From NCBI GenBank assembly GCA_022839105.1, contig JALHDH010000126.1, positions 1 to 11,511 on the forward strand: DNA of 11,511 bases, read 5' to 3'. The position numbers and the translations under genes were made by a program. The notes beneath the pieces are model-generated. The model saw only the letters and a program-made list of their open reading frames with translations. It searched no databases and was not told the origin of the DNA. This DNA is from a bacterium (GTDB taxonomy: Bacteria > Vulcanimicrobiota > Xenobia > Xenobiales > Xenobiaceae). How positions within the stretch are numbered: position 1 is the first letter of the stretch; each line of letters begins with the position of its first letter. Below, one piece after another: positions 1-6,076 of the stretch.

Positions 1-821
1 ACTTCCAGGAGTTCATGATCGTTCCGGTGGGCGCCGAGACCTTCGCCGACGCCCTGCGCATGGGCGCCGAGACCTTCCATCACCTGAAGAAGGTGCTCAA
101 GGGCAAGGGCCTCAACACCTCCGTTGGCGATGAGGGCGGCTTCGCGCCCAACCTCAAGAGCAACGAGGAGGCCGTCGAGGTGATCCTCCAGGCCATCCAG
201 GACGCCGGATACAAGCCGGGCAAGGAGATCAGCCTGGCCCTGGATGTGGCGGCCTCGGAGTTCTTCAAGGACGGGAAGTACGTCTTCCACAAGAGCAGCA
301 GCGAAAGCCGTTCCTCCGAGGAGATGGTCAAGCTCTACAGCTCGTGGATCGAGAAGTATCCGATCCTCTCGATCGAGGACGGCCTGGCCGAGGACGACTG
401 GGACGGCTGGAAACTGCTGACCGAAGCCCTGGGGCACAACGTGCAACTGGTGGGCGACGACCTCTTCGTCACCAACATCAAGCGCCTGGGCCGAGGCATC
501 AAGATGGGCGTGGGCAACTCGATCCTGATCAAGGTCAACCAGATCGGGACCCTGACCGAGACCCTCATGGCCATCGAAAGCGCCAAGCGGGCCGGATACA
601 CCTCCGTGGTCTCACACCGTTCGGGCGAGACCGAGGACTCCTTCATCGCGGACCTGGCCGTGGCGACCAACTGCGGTCAGATCAAGACCGGCTCGCTGTC
701 CCGTTCCGACCGGGTCGCGAAATACAACCGGCTGCTGTGCATCGAAGAGGAGCTGGCCAGCCAGGCCTGCTATCCCGGGCGCAAGGCCTTCTCCAACCAG
801 TGCTGCTGCAACTGCCAGTAG
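1..821 (+). CDS. eno: Enolase (phosphopyruvate hydratase), 5'-truncated by the window edge
   Basis: Enolase interconverts 2-phosphoglycerate and phosphoenolpyruvate in glycolysis and gluconeogenesis in the cytoplasm. The first complete codon is at position 3, and about 272 residues remain of a family length near 430. Counting from the Met at 15, the catalytic set is intact: Glu40 in VGDEGG, Mg ligands Asp77 (LALDVAASEF), Glu121 (SIEDGL) and Asp148 (GDDLFVTN), Lys173 (ILIKVNQIG), His201 in SHRSGETED, and Lys224 in QIKTGSLSRSDR. The family signature ILIKVNQIGTLTET is present. The odd feature is the end: after the usual C-terminal helix the protein finishes in AFSNQCCCNCQ, with four cysteines in the last six residues, where enolases normally end in a short polar tail. 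The gene is last in its transcript, since a strong terminator follows within about 30 bases. Identity is certain; the role of the tail is unknown. Confidence 0.98.
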   Translation, partial: FQEFMIVPVGAETFADALRMGAETFHHLKKVLKGKGLNTSVGDEGGFAPNLKSNEEAVEVILQAIQDAGYKPGKEISLALDVAASEFFKDGKYVFHKSSSESRSSEEMVKLYSSWIEKYPILSIEDGLAEDDWDGWKLLTEALGHNVQLVGDDLFVTNIKRLGRGIKMGVGNSILIKVNQIGTLTETLMAIESAKRAGYTSVVSHRSGETEDSFIADLAVATNCGQIKTGSLSRSDRVAKYNRLLCIEEELASQACYPGRKAFSNQCCCNCQ

Positions 822-853
822 GCGAATCGGCCCTCCGGGCCTGAAACCCCAAG

Positions 854-883
854 GGCCCCGCCTCCCGGCGGGGCCTTTTTTTT
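854..883 (+). terminator. Rho-independent terminator after enolase
   Basis: A perfect 9-bp stem (GGCCCCGCC at 854-862 pairing with GGCGGGGCC at 867-875) closes a 4-base loop TCCC. It is followed directly by eight T residues (876-883). This is a textbook intrinsic terminator lying 32 bases past the enolase stop codon. Confidence 0.95.
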
Positions 884-904
884 CTGCGGGTCTGCCAGCA
901 GGCC

Positions 905-933
905 TTGCCCTGGAGGGGCCGGTCGGCTAGAGT
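905..933 (+). promoter_or_regulatory. Candidate sigma-70-type promoter for feoA
   Basis: TTGCCC (905-910) and TAGAGT (928-933) are separated by 17 bases. Each matches four of six positions of the sigma-70 -35 and -10 consensus at the ideal spacing. It sits just after the enolase terminator and about 30 bases before the feoA start, which is where a promoter is needed. This rests on a motif match only; no transcription start is known. Confidence 0.5.
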
Positions 934-966
934 AAGGCAAACCGAACCGAGAATCCAAGGGAAGCC

Positions 967-1191
967 ATGCGCTGCTTGAACGAACTGGTCATGAACGAGG
1001 AAGCCCTGGTCCACTGCGTCGGAGGTCCTCACTGCCGGGCCCGACGATTGATGGCCTTGGGCATGAGCCCCGGGGCCCGGGTCCGCATGGTCCGCCGGGC
1101 TCCCTTTGGCGATCCCCTGGAATTCGATGTCTCCGGATGCATGCTTGTGCTGCGCTCGGAGGAAGCCGCCGGAGTCCTGGTCGAGGGCTGA
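967..1191 (+). CDS. feoA: Stand-alone FeoA-domain protein (ferrous iron transport/regulatory SH3-like)
   Basis: This is a 74-residue protein made of one FeoA domain, a small SH3-like fold that helps the FeoB ferrous-iron transporter or acts as a metal-responsive module in other proteins. The family pattern is clear: RRLMALGMSPGARV (residues 26-39) followed by MVRRAPFGDPLEFDVSG (41-57) and a final strand MLVLRSEEAAGVLVE. Length is typical of free FeoA (about 75 residues). The start is supported by a purine-rich AAGGGAAG stretch ending just before the ATG, although the spacing is short. Cysteines at 3, 17, 23 and 58, including CVGGPHC, are more than I expect and might bind metal; that is inference. 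No feoB lies beside it: the gene has its own candidate promoter and the next gene, 226 bases on, belongs to a lipid operon. It could be a second FeoA copy or an orphan regulator. Confidence 0.88.
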   Translation: MRCLNELVMNEEALVHCVGGPHCRARRLMALGMSPGARVRMVRRAPFGDPLEFDVSGCMLVLRSEEAAGVLVEG

Positions 1192-1417
1192 GGCCCCCCG
1201 GTTTCCGATCAGCGGGAATCCGACGGTGACCTCCCCGACCCCGCCGGGTTCCCTTGAGCTCCAACCGGCACGGGCCCATGCGCGACCGGTCCCCGGCCAG
1301 GTTCAGGAGTGTTTCAGGGTCTTCCCGCACAACTGAGTTGCGGGGAAAGGGATCCCCGCGCCAACCCAGAACCTGCGCGGGCATCAAGCGACGGTTCTGT
1401 CCGTCCGGGAGATTCTC
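1192..1417 (+). other. Intergenic leader upstream of the fatty-acid-type operon
   Basis: These 226 bases hold no convincing gene; the short open frames here lack family resemblance and good start signals. The last 100 bases are rich in inverted repeats (described separately). I found no good -35/-10 pair, so the operon promoter may use a weak or non-sigma-70 signal. Nothing resembling a terminator with a T-tract follows feoA, so read-through from the feoA promoter is possible. Confidence 0.55.
1324..1381 (+). promoter_or_regulatory. Leader RNA with competing hairpins before fabD
   Basis: Three potential stems overlap. A: CCCG (1324-1327) with CGGG (1341-1344) around an inner CAAC/GTTG stem (1330-1333 with 1337-1340). 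B: GGGGA (1342-1346) with TCCCC (1353-1357). C: a perfect 7-bp CCCGCGC (1355-1361) with GCGCGGG (1375-1381). A and C can form together, whereas B excludes both. No T-tract follows C, so it is not a simple attenuator. It could tune translation or RNA stability. The pairing is visible in the sequence; the function is inferred. Confidence 0.35.
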
Positions 1418-2392
1418 ATGACCCTTGATTGTGCTGTGACTTTTCCTGGCCAGGGTTCCCAGCGCCCTGGCATGGCTTTGGACTTTGCCGAGCAGATCCC
1501 TGAATCACGAGAGGTCTTCGCCGAAGCGAACAGCGTGCTGCCCTTCGACGTGGAGGAACTCTGCCGGCAGGCCGACCCGGGCTCGGAAGACGGCGACCCG
1601 CGCCTGGAACAGACCGAGTATGCCCAGCCTTGCATCCTGACCGCCGAGATCGCGATGCTGCGAGGACTCCAGGCCCGATTCGGCTTCAAGCCCCGCTGGT
1701 TCGGAGGCCACAGCCTGGGTGAGTACACCGCCCTGGTCGCCGCCGGGGTCGTCCCCTTCCAGACGGCCGTCCGCCTGGTGCACGCCCGAGGTCGCGCGAT
1801 GCAGAAGGCAGCCCCCTTGGGATTCGGAGCCATGGCGGCCCTGATCCGCGAGAGCCTTCCGCTTGATGAGATTCAGAACCTGGCACGGAAACTGGGCGTC
1901 GACCTGGCCAACGACAACTCTCCCAACCAGGCCGTGGTGAGCGGCCCTCGCGAAGCGGTCGAGGAGCTCTCGATCGAGTTGTCCAGCCGCCACGAGGAGG
2001 ATCTGCGGATCGTCCCCCTGGCCGTCAGCGCCCCCTTCCACTCGCGTTACATGGCCGAGGCCGAAGCCGATTTCAAGGACGTCCTCCAACAGGCATGCCG
2101 AGAGTTCCGCCCCGAACGCGCGGTGTGCGTCACCTCGAACTACACCGGCCGCTTCCACACCGGCTCGCTGGAGGACCTGATCGAGTCGCTGACCCGCCAG
2201 GTGGCCGCTCCGGTCCGCTGGCGCGACAACATGGCCGCCCTGGCCAGCGTGACCAGCAACCTCTTCGAGGTGGGCCCCGGCCGCCCCCTGGGGAACTTCT
2301 TCAAGGCTGCGGGCCTGAAGGTCCCCTCCATCGTGGACCTGCGCTCGGCTAGACGCGCGCTGGGACAGACCCCCGCGGGGGCCAACGCCTGA
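1418..2392 (+). CDS. fabD: Malonyl-CoA:ACP transacylase (FabD family)
   Basis: This 324-residue enzyme transfers malonyl groups from CoA to the phosphopantetheine arm of an acyl carrier protein. It begins with the family motif FPGQGSQRPGM (residues 9-19). The nucleophile is Ser99 in GGHSLGEYTALVAAG, the carboxylate-binding arginine is Arg124 (HARGRAM), the catalytic histidine is His208 in APFHS, and the conserved glutamine is Gln261 in TRQVAAPVRW. Arg124 argues for a malonyl-type rather than plain acyl substrate. Length matches FabD (about 310). A GGGAG at 1407-1411 precedes the ATG at good spacing. It is the first gene of the operon, and its stop codon shares one base with the next start (TGATG at 2390-2394). 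A dedicated malonyl transferase inside a specialised cluster suggests independence from the housekeeping copy, or this may be the only copy; the window cannot tell. Confidence 0.95.
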   Translation: MTLDCAVTFPGQGSQRPGMALDFAEQIPESREVFAEANSVLPFDVEELCRQADPGSEDGDPRLEQTEYAQPCILTAEIAMLRGLQARFGFKPRWFGGHSLGEYTALVAAGVVPFQTAVRLVHARGRAMQKAAPLGFGAMAALIRESLPLDEIQNLARKLGVDLANDNSPNQAVVSGPREAVEELSIELSSRHEEDLRIVPLAVSAPFHSRYMAEAEADFKDVLQQACREFRPERAVCVTSNYTGRFHTGSLEDLIESLTRQVAAPVRWRDNMAALASVTSNLFEVGPGRPLGNFFKAAGLKVPSIVDLRSARRALGQTPAGANA

Positions 2393-3327
2393 TGCTTCGC
2401 TTCGACTCCCACCAGTGGGCCCTAATCCTGGGCGGTTCCAGCGGCTTCGGCCTGGCCACGGCGCGCAAGATGGCCGCCCACGGCATGTCCGTTTGCGTCG
2501 TCCACCGCGACCGGCGCGGCGCCATGCCCCGGATCGAAGAGGCCTTCGAGGAGATCCGCGCCCATGGCCACGGCTTCGTGGCGCTGAACCTCGATGCCCT
2601 GGCCCCCGAGGGCCAGTCCAAGACCCTTGAGACCCTGAAGGAGGCGATGGGTCCCCAGGGCCAGGTCAAGATGCTGCTGCACTCGATCGCCTTCGGGAAC
2701 CTCAAGCCGCTGGTAACCAGCCGTGGGCCGCGTCGGGCCGACCAGGCCCTCCAGAGGCTGGCTGGCGAGTTGGGGATCCCTTCAGAACAGTTGCAAGGCA
2801 CCCTGGAGCGCCTGGCCCAGGACGGAGAGGCGCCCTTGCAGGTTCTTCTCCCCGTCCCCGAAGGCCAGACCTTCATGGAAGACGAGGACGTGGCCCGCAC
2901 GATCTTCAGCATGGGCACGAGCCTTCTGACCTGGGTGCGCCTGCTGCACGAGAACGGGCTCTTTGCCCAGGATGCCCGCGTCTTCGGCTTGACCAGCGAG
3001 GGCAACCAGGTGGCCTGGCCGGGCTACGCCGCGGTGGCCGCCGCCAAGGTGGCCCTGGAGTCGATCTCCCGGGCCATCGCCGTTGAGTTCGGTCCCCACG
3101 GAATCCGCTCGAATGTCCTGCAGGCGGGGGTGACCGACACTCCAGCCCTGCGCCTGATCCCCGGCAGCGCCCGCATGGCGGCCCACTCCCTGATGCGCAA
3201 CCCGCTCGGCCGCCTGACCACTCCCGAGGACGTGGCCAACGTGATCTGTCTGCTTTGCGCTCCCGAGGCGGCCTGGATCAACGGAACCGTGATCCGGGTC
3301 GACGGCGGGGAGAACGTCTCGGCATGA
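2392..3327 (+). CDS. FabL-like enoyl-ACP reductase (SDR) with a large insertion
   Basis: This is a 311-residue short-chain dehydrogenase/reductase. The dinucleotide-binding turn is GGSSGFG (14-20). LHSIAFG (96-102) resembles the HSIAF motif of FabI enoyl reductases. The active site reads GYAAVAAAK, giving Tyr212 and Lys219 in the Tyr-x6-Lys spacing of enoyl-ACP reductases instead of the Tyr-x3-Lys of ketoreductases. From there to the end (AVEFGPHGIRSNVLQAGVTD, then GRLTTPEDVANVICLL and IRVDGG) it follows the FabL type known from Bacillus, an NADPH-dependent enzyme. FabL is about 250 residues; the surplus lies mainly at residues 108-165, a hydrophilic stretch between HSIAFGNLKPL and the catalytic region. 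The likely job is the last reduction of each elongation cycle. Function as a different SDR reductase is possible. Start overlaps fabD by one base. Confidence 0.82.
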   Translation: MLRFDSHQWALILGGSSGFGLATARKMAAHGMSVCVVHRDRRGAMPRIEEAFEEIRAHGHGFVALNLDALAPEGQSKTLETLKEAMGPQGQVKMLLHSIAFGNLKPLVTSRGPRRADQALQRLAGELGIPSEQLQGTLERLAQDGEAPLQVLLPVPEGQTFMEDEDVARTIFSMGTSLLTWVRLLHENGLFAQDARVFGLTSEGNQVAWPGYAAVAAAKVALESISRAIAVEFGPHGIRSNVLQAGVTDTPALRLIPGSARMAAHSLMRNPLGRLTTPEDVANVICLLCAPEAAWINGTVIRVDGGENVSA

Positions 3328-4310
3328 TCCACCTGCACGGACTGGGGCACTTCCACCCCCCCACCCGGCTGGACAACGACTTCCTGGCAAGCCTGGACAT
3401 CGGCACCGACGAGTCCTGGATCCTCGAACGAGTCGGGATCCGCTGCCGGCGCACGGTGCTGCCCCTGGACTACATCGCCTCCACCCGCAACGCGGATCCC
3501 CGCCTGGCCGGCGCCGCCTCGACCCACAGCAACGCCCAGACGGGCGCCGCCGCAGCCCGGATGGCCATGGAGCGGGCGGGACTCGAGCCCAAGGACATCG
3601 GGATGGTCTGGGCGGGAGGGTGTTCGCCCCAGCACACCATCCCCGCCGAAGCCAGCAAGATCGCGGCCGAGCTGGGAATCCAGGCCCCCGCCCTGGACAT
3701 CGGCTCGGCCTGCTCGACCTTCGCGGCCCAGATGCACCTCCTGGCCGGGATGCGCCCGGAGAGCCTCCCCGACTACGTGCTGCTTCTCAGCGCCGAGAAC
3801 AACACGCGCACCGTGAACTATCGGGACCGGGCCACTGCGGTCCTGTGGGGGGATGCCAGCTCGGCCGCCATCGTCTCGGCCCGGGTACCCTCGCGCGTGC
3901 GCGTGGCCCACACCACCCTGTCCTCGGACCCCGCAGGCTGGGACAAGGTCTCCATCCCTACGGGCGGGCACTTCACCCAGCAGGGTCGGGCCGTCCAGGG
4001 ATTTGCCATCCGCCGGACCACCGAGACCCTCGAGAACCTGCGAGCCCACTCCCGGCGGGGGCCCGAGCATTTTCACTTCATCGGCCACCAGGCCAACCTC
4101 CTGATGCTCCAGAACGTCTGCGAGCGCTGTGGAATCCCGCCTGAGCGCCACCACTTCAACGTGGATGAATACGGCAACACCGGCGCAGCCGGGGCCCCCT
4201 GCGTCCTGTCCCAGGCCTGGGAGCAGTTCCGTGACGGCGACGAGATCGCCCTGGTGGTCGTCGGTTCCGGGCTGACCTGGGGAGGAATCCTTTTCGAGGT
4301 GCACGGGTGA
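3324..4310 (+). CDS. 3-oxoacyl-ACP synthase III (FabH-like initiating ketosynthase)
   Basis: This 328-residue thiolase-fold enzyme carries the complete KAS III triad: Cys130 in DIGSACSTF, His255 in IGHQANLLML, and Asn285 in EYGNTGAAGAP. KAS III enzymes condense an acyl-CoA or acyl-ACP with malonyl-ACP, usually to start a chain. Length is near that of FabH (about 320). The ATG at 3324 overlaps the upstream stop as ATGA; a longer reading from 3255 lies inside the upstream gene and adds no family sequence, so I reject it. The sequence departs from ordinary FabH: the Cys context is SACSTF rather than AACSGF, the Asn context is GNTGAAGAP rather than GNTSAAS, and long conserved-looking stretches such as HGLGHFHPPTRLDNDFL and SAENNTRTVNYRDR point to a specialised subfamily. 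It could use an unusual starter, or act in chain transfer. Confidence 0.9.
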   Translation: MIHLHGLGHFHPPTRLDNDFLASLDIGTDESWILERVGIRCRRTVLPLDYIASTRNADPRLAGAASTHSNAQTGAAAARMAMERAGLEPKDIGMVWAGGCSPQHTIPAEASKIAAELGIQAPALDIGSACSTFAAQMHLLAGMRPESLPDYVLLLSAENNTRTVNYRDRATAVLWGDASSAAIVSARVPSRVRVAHTTLSSDPAGWDKVSIPTGGHFTQQGRAVQGFAIRRTTETLENLRAHSRRGPEHFHFIGHQANLLMLQNVCERCGIPPERHHFNVDEYGNTGAAGAPCVLSQAWEQFRDGDEIALVVVGSGLTWGGILFEVHG

Positions 4311-4897
4311 AATACGCAGATTTCCTGAAGCGAACCGAATTTGACAAGGAGGAACTGCTGGCCTTCGCCCGCGGCAACCTGGTCGAAGACCCGCCCTGTC
4401 CCGACTTCTCGGCCCTGCCGGCGCCGCCGATGCTGATGTTCGACCGGGTCATGGAGATCCGGCGCGAGGGGCCCAAGGGGTTCATTGCCGCCGAACAGGA
4501 CGTCCGGGTGGACGATTGGTTCTTCCACTGCCACTTCCGGAACGACCCCGTGCAGCCGGGTTGCCTTGGAGTCGACGCCATCTGGCAGTTGATCGGTTTC
4601 TACGCCTGCCTGCGGGGGGGGCTGGGGGTGGGCCGGGCCCTGGGCTCGAAGGAGGTCGAATTCCGAGGCCAGATCCGTCCCCACGATCGCCTGGTGCGCT
4701 ACGAGGTGGAAATCCGCCGCTACGCCGAGCTTCCCGCCAGCGGCTCGACCCTGGCCATCGGGACCGGGACGGTCTCGGTCGATGGAGAGTGCATCTACAC
4801 GATCCAGGATGCCAAGGTCGGACTCTTCCGCGACATCCAGTATCCCGACTATCCGCATCGCTCGGCGAACTCGCGAGGAGGTCTCCTGATCCGATGA
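4307..4897 (+). CDS. fabA: FabA-type 3-hydroxyacyl-ACP dehydratase/isomerase
   Basis: This is a 196-residue hotdog-fold protein closely following FabA (about 172 residues). Shared signatures are EELLAFARGNL (15-25), LPAPPMLMFDRV (37-48), the active site WFFHCHFRNDPVQPGCLGVD with His76 and Asp90 at the FabA spacing, WQLIGFY, GRALGSKEVEF, and IYTIQDAKVGLFRD near the end. FabA dehydrates 3-hydroxyacyl-ACP and can also isomerise trans-2 to cis-3 enoyl chains, the branch point for unsaturated fatty acids in bacteria such as E. coli. The GTG start (GTGA overlap, 4307-4310) is favoured because KYADFLKRTEFDKEELLAF matches the FabA N-terminus and GGAGGAAT lies upstream. About 15 extra residues follow the usual FabA end. 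Whether it isomerises or only dehydrates cannot be read here. Confidence 0.93.
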   Translation: MKYADFLKRTEFDKEELLAFARGNLVEDPPCPDFSALPAPPMLMFDRVMEIRREGPKGFIAAEQDVRVDDWFFHCHFRNDPVQPGCLGVDAIWQLIGFYACLRGGLGVGRALGSKEVEFRGQIRPHDRLVRYEVEIRRYAELPASGSTLAIGTGTVSVDGECIYTIQDAKVGLFRDIQYPDYPHRSANSRGGLLIR

Positions 4898-5613
4898 AAG
4901 TCGCACTCGTCACCGGCGGAGCCACCGGAATCGGCGCTGCCTGCTGCCGGGCCCTGAGCCAGGCCGGCTTCGCGGTCGGGATCCACCACCGCACCAGCGC
5001 CTTGGCCGCCCAGGCCCTGCAGGAGGAGCTGGGCGAGACCGCCTTCCTGGTGGCCGCGGACCTTTCCACTGGCGAAGGGGTCGACGCGGTCTACGAAACC
5101 ATGCGTCAACGTGGGGGCCTGGAGATCCTGGTCAACAACGCCGGCGCAACGGTGGACGCTCCCCTCTTCAGCGCCCGCCTGGAGGACTTCGACCGGATCG
5201 TGGCCACCAACATGCGCAGCACCTGGTACCTCACCAAGCGCCTGGCCCGACTCATGATGCGCCAGCGCTCGGGCCGGATCATCAACCTCTCCAGCGTGGT
5301 CGGCAGCACCGGAAACCCGGGACAGAGCGTCTACGGGATGACCAAGGCGGCAATCGACAACTTCACGCGGACGGCAGCAGCCGAGCTGGCCCACTACGGG
5401 ATCCTGGTCAACGCCGTCGCTCCGGGGTTCATCGAGACGGCCATGACCCAGGTCCTCCCCGAGGAGGTCCGCGAAGGCATCCTGGCCCGGGTCCCCCTCA
5501 AGAGGATGGGGACTCCCGACGAGGTGGCCGCCCTGGTGCGCTTCCTGGCCGTGGAGGCCACCTACTGCACGGGGACGACCTTCCACGTGAACGGAGGGAT
5601 GTACGGTGGCTGA
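4894..5613 (+). CDS. fabG: 3-oxoacyl-ACP reductase (FabG-type SDR)
   Basis: This 239-residue classical SDR has all FabG landmarks: TGGATGIG (7-14) for NADP binding, NNAG (81-84), Ser134 in INLSSVVG, Tyr147 and Lys151 in YGMTK, NAVAPGFIETAM (173-184), PLKRMGTPDEVAALVRFL (201-218) and the C-terminal TGTTFHVNGGMYGG. It reduces 3-oxoacyl-ACP to 3-hydroxyacyl-ACP, between the ketosynthase and dehydratase steps. Length matches FabG (about 245). The start at 4894 forms an ATGA overlap with the upstream stop and has GAGGAGGT (4875-4882) at 11 bases; longer readings of this frame run back inside fabA and lack family sequence. The Tyr-x3-Lys spacing contrasts with the Tyr-x6-Lys of the other SDR in this operon, supporting separate keto- and enoyl-reductase roles. 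Confidence 0.95.
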   Translation: MKVALVTGGATGIGAACCRALSQAGFAVGIHHRTSALAAQALQEELGETAFLVAADLSTGEGVDAVYETMRQRGGLEILVNNAGATVDAPLFSARLEDFDRIVATNMRSTWYLTKRLARLMMRQRSGRIINLSSVVGSTGNPGQSVYGMTKAAIDNFTRTAAAELAHYGILVNAVAPGFIETAMTQVLPEEVREGILARVPLKRMGTPDEVAALVRFLAVEATYCTGTTFHVNGGMYGG

Positions 5614-6076
5614 ACCGAAGGCCGGACTCACCCCGGAGCAGGTGCTGGCCAGGGTGCCTCAGCAGAGGCCCTTCCGGTTCGTGGACGAGATCCTCGAGGT
5701 GGATTCGGAGCAGATCACGGGGCGCTACACCTTCCGCCCCGACGAGAGCTTCTATGAGGGTCACTTCCCTGGTCGCCCCGTCACTCCGGGCGTGATCCTG
5801 TTGGAGTGCATGTGCCAGGTGGGCGTGGTGGCCTTGGGCATCTACCTGCTTTCGTGCGAGGTCGAGCCCGAGGAGATCCCGCGCTGGACCACCATGTTCG
5901 CCGACGCCACGGTGGAGTTCGCCAGGCCCGTCCTTCCGGGCGAGCGGGTGACCATCCGGGGCACCCGGGAAGTCTGGCGGCGACGCAAGCTGCGCTCCCG
6001 GATCGAGATGTACAACGAGGAGGGAATGCTCGTGGCCAGCGCAACCGCGTCGGGCATGGGCGTGCGCCATGAATAG
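5606..6076 (+). CDS. FabZ-type 3-hydroxyacyl-ACP dehydratase
   Basis: This is a 156-residue hotdog protein of the FabZ type. The active-site stretch YEGHFPGRPVTPGVILLECM gives His53 and Glu67, at the positions and spacing of FabZ, where Glu replaces the Asp of FabA. RVPQQRPFRFVDEILEV (16-32) is the usual N-terminal FabZ segment. It would dehydrate 3-hydroxyacyl-ACP to trans-2-enoyl-ACP without isomerising. A GTG start at 5606 is supported by ACGGAGGG at 5591-5598 and overlaps fabG by 8 bases; no in-frame ATG fits before the conserved sequence. It is the second dehydratase in the operon, so the two probably divide the work by chain length or by double-bond geometry. The C-terminal part (VWRRRKLRSRIEMYNEEG) is ordinary for the fold. 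Confidence 0.9.
   Translation: MAEPKAGLTPEQVLARVPQQRPFRFVDEILEVDSEQITGRYTFRPDESFYEGHFPGRPVTPGVILLECMCQVGVVALGIYLLSCEVEPEEIPRWTTMFADATVEFARPVLPGERVTIRGTREVWRRRKLRSRIEMYNEEGMLVASATASGMGVRHE

Noticed and set aside
1106..1336. Short + strand frame between feoA and fabD, partly overlapping feoA
   Set aside because: No ribosome site or family resemblance, Pro/Arg-rich composition, and it begins inside feoA.
3024..4304. A 426-codon - strand open frame opposite the KAS III gene
   Set aside because: Shadow of a clear KAS III gene; no domain resemblance and a composition caused by third-position GC on the other strand.
4516..4893. Long upstream extension of the FabG frame
   Set aside because: The extension runs inside fabA and encodes Arg/Pro/Gly-rich shadow sequence; the SDR fold begins exactly at 4894, where an ATGA overlap and Shine-Dalgarno exist. 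The similar extensions of the KAS III (from 3255), ACP (from 7139) and transferase (from 8219) frames were rejected for the same reason.
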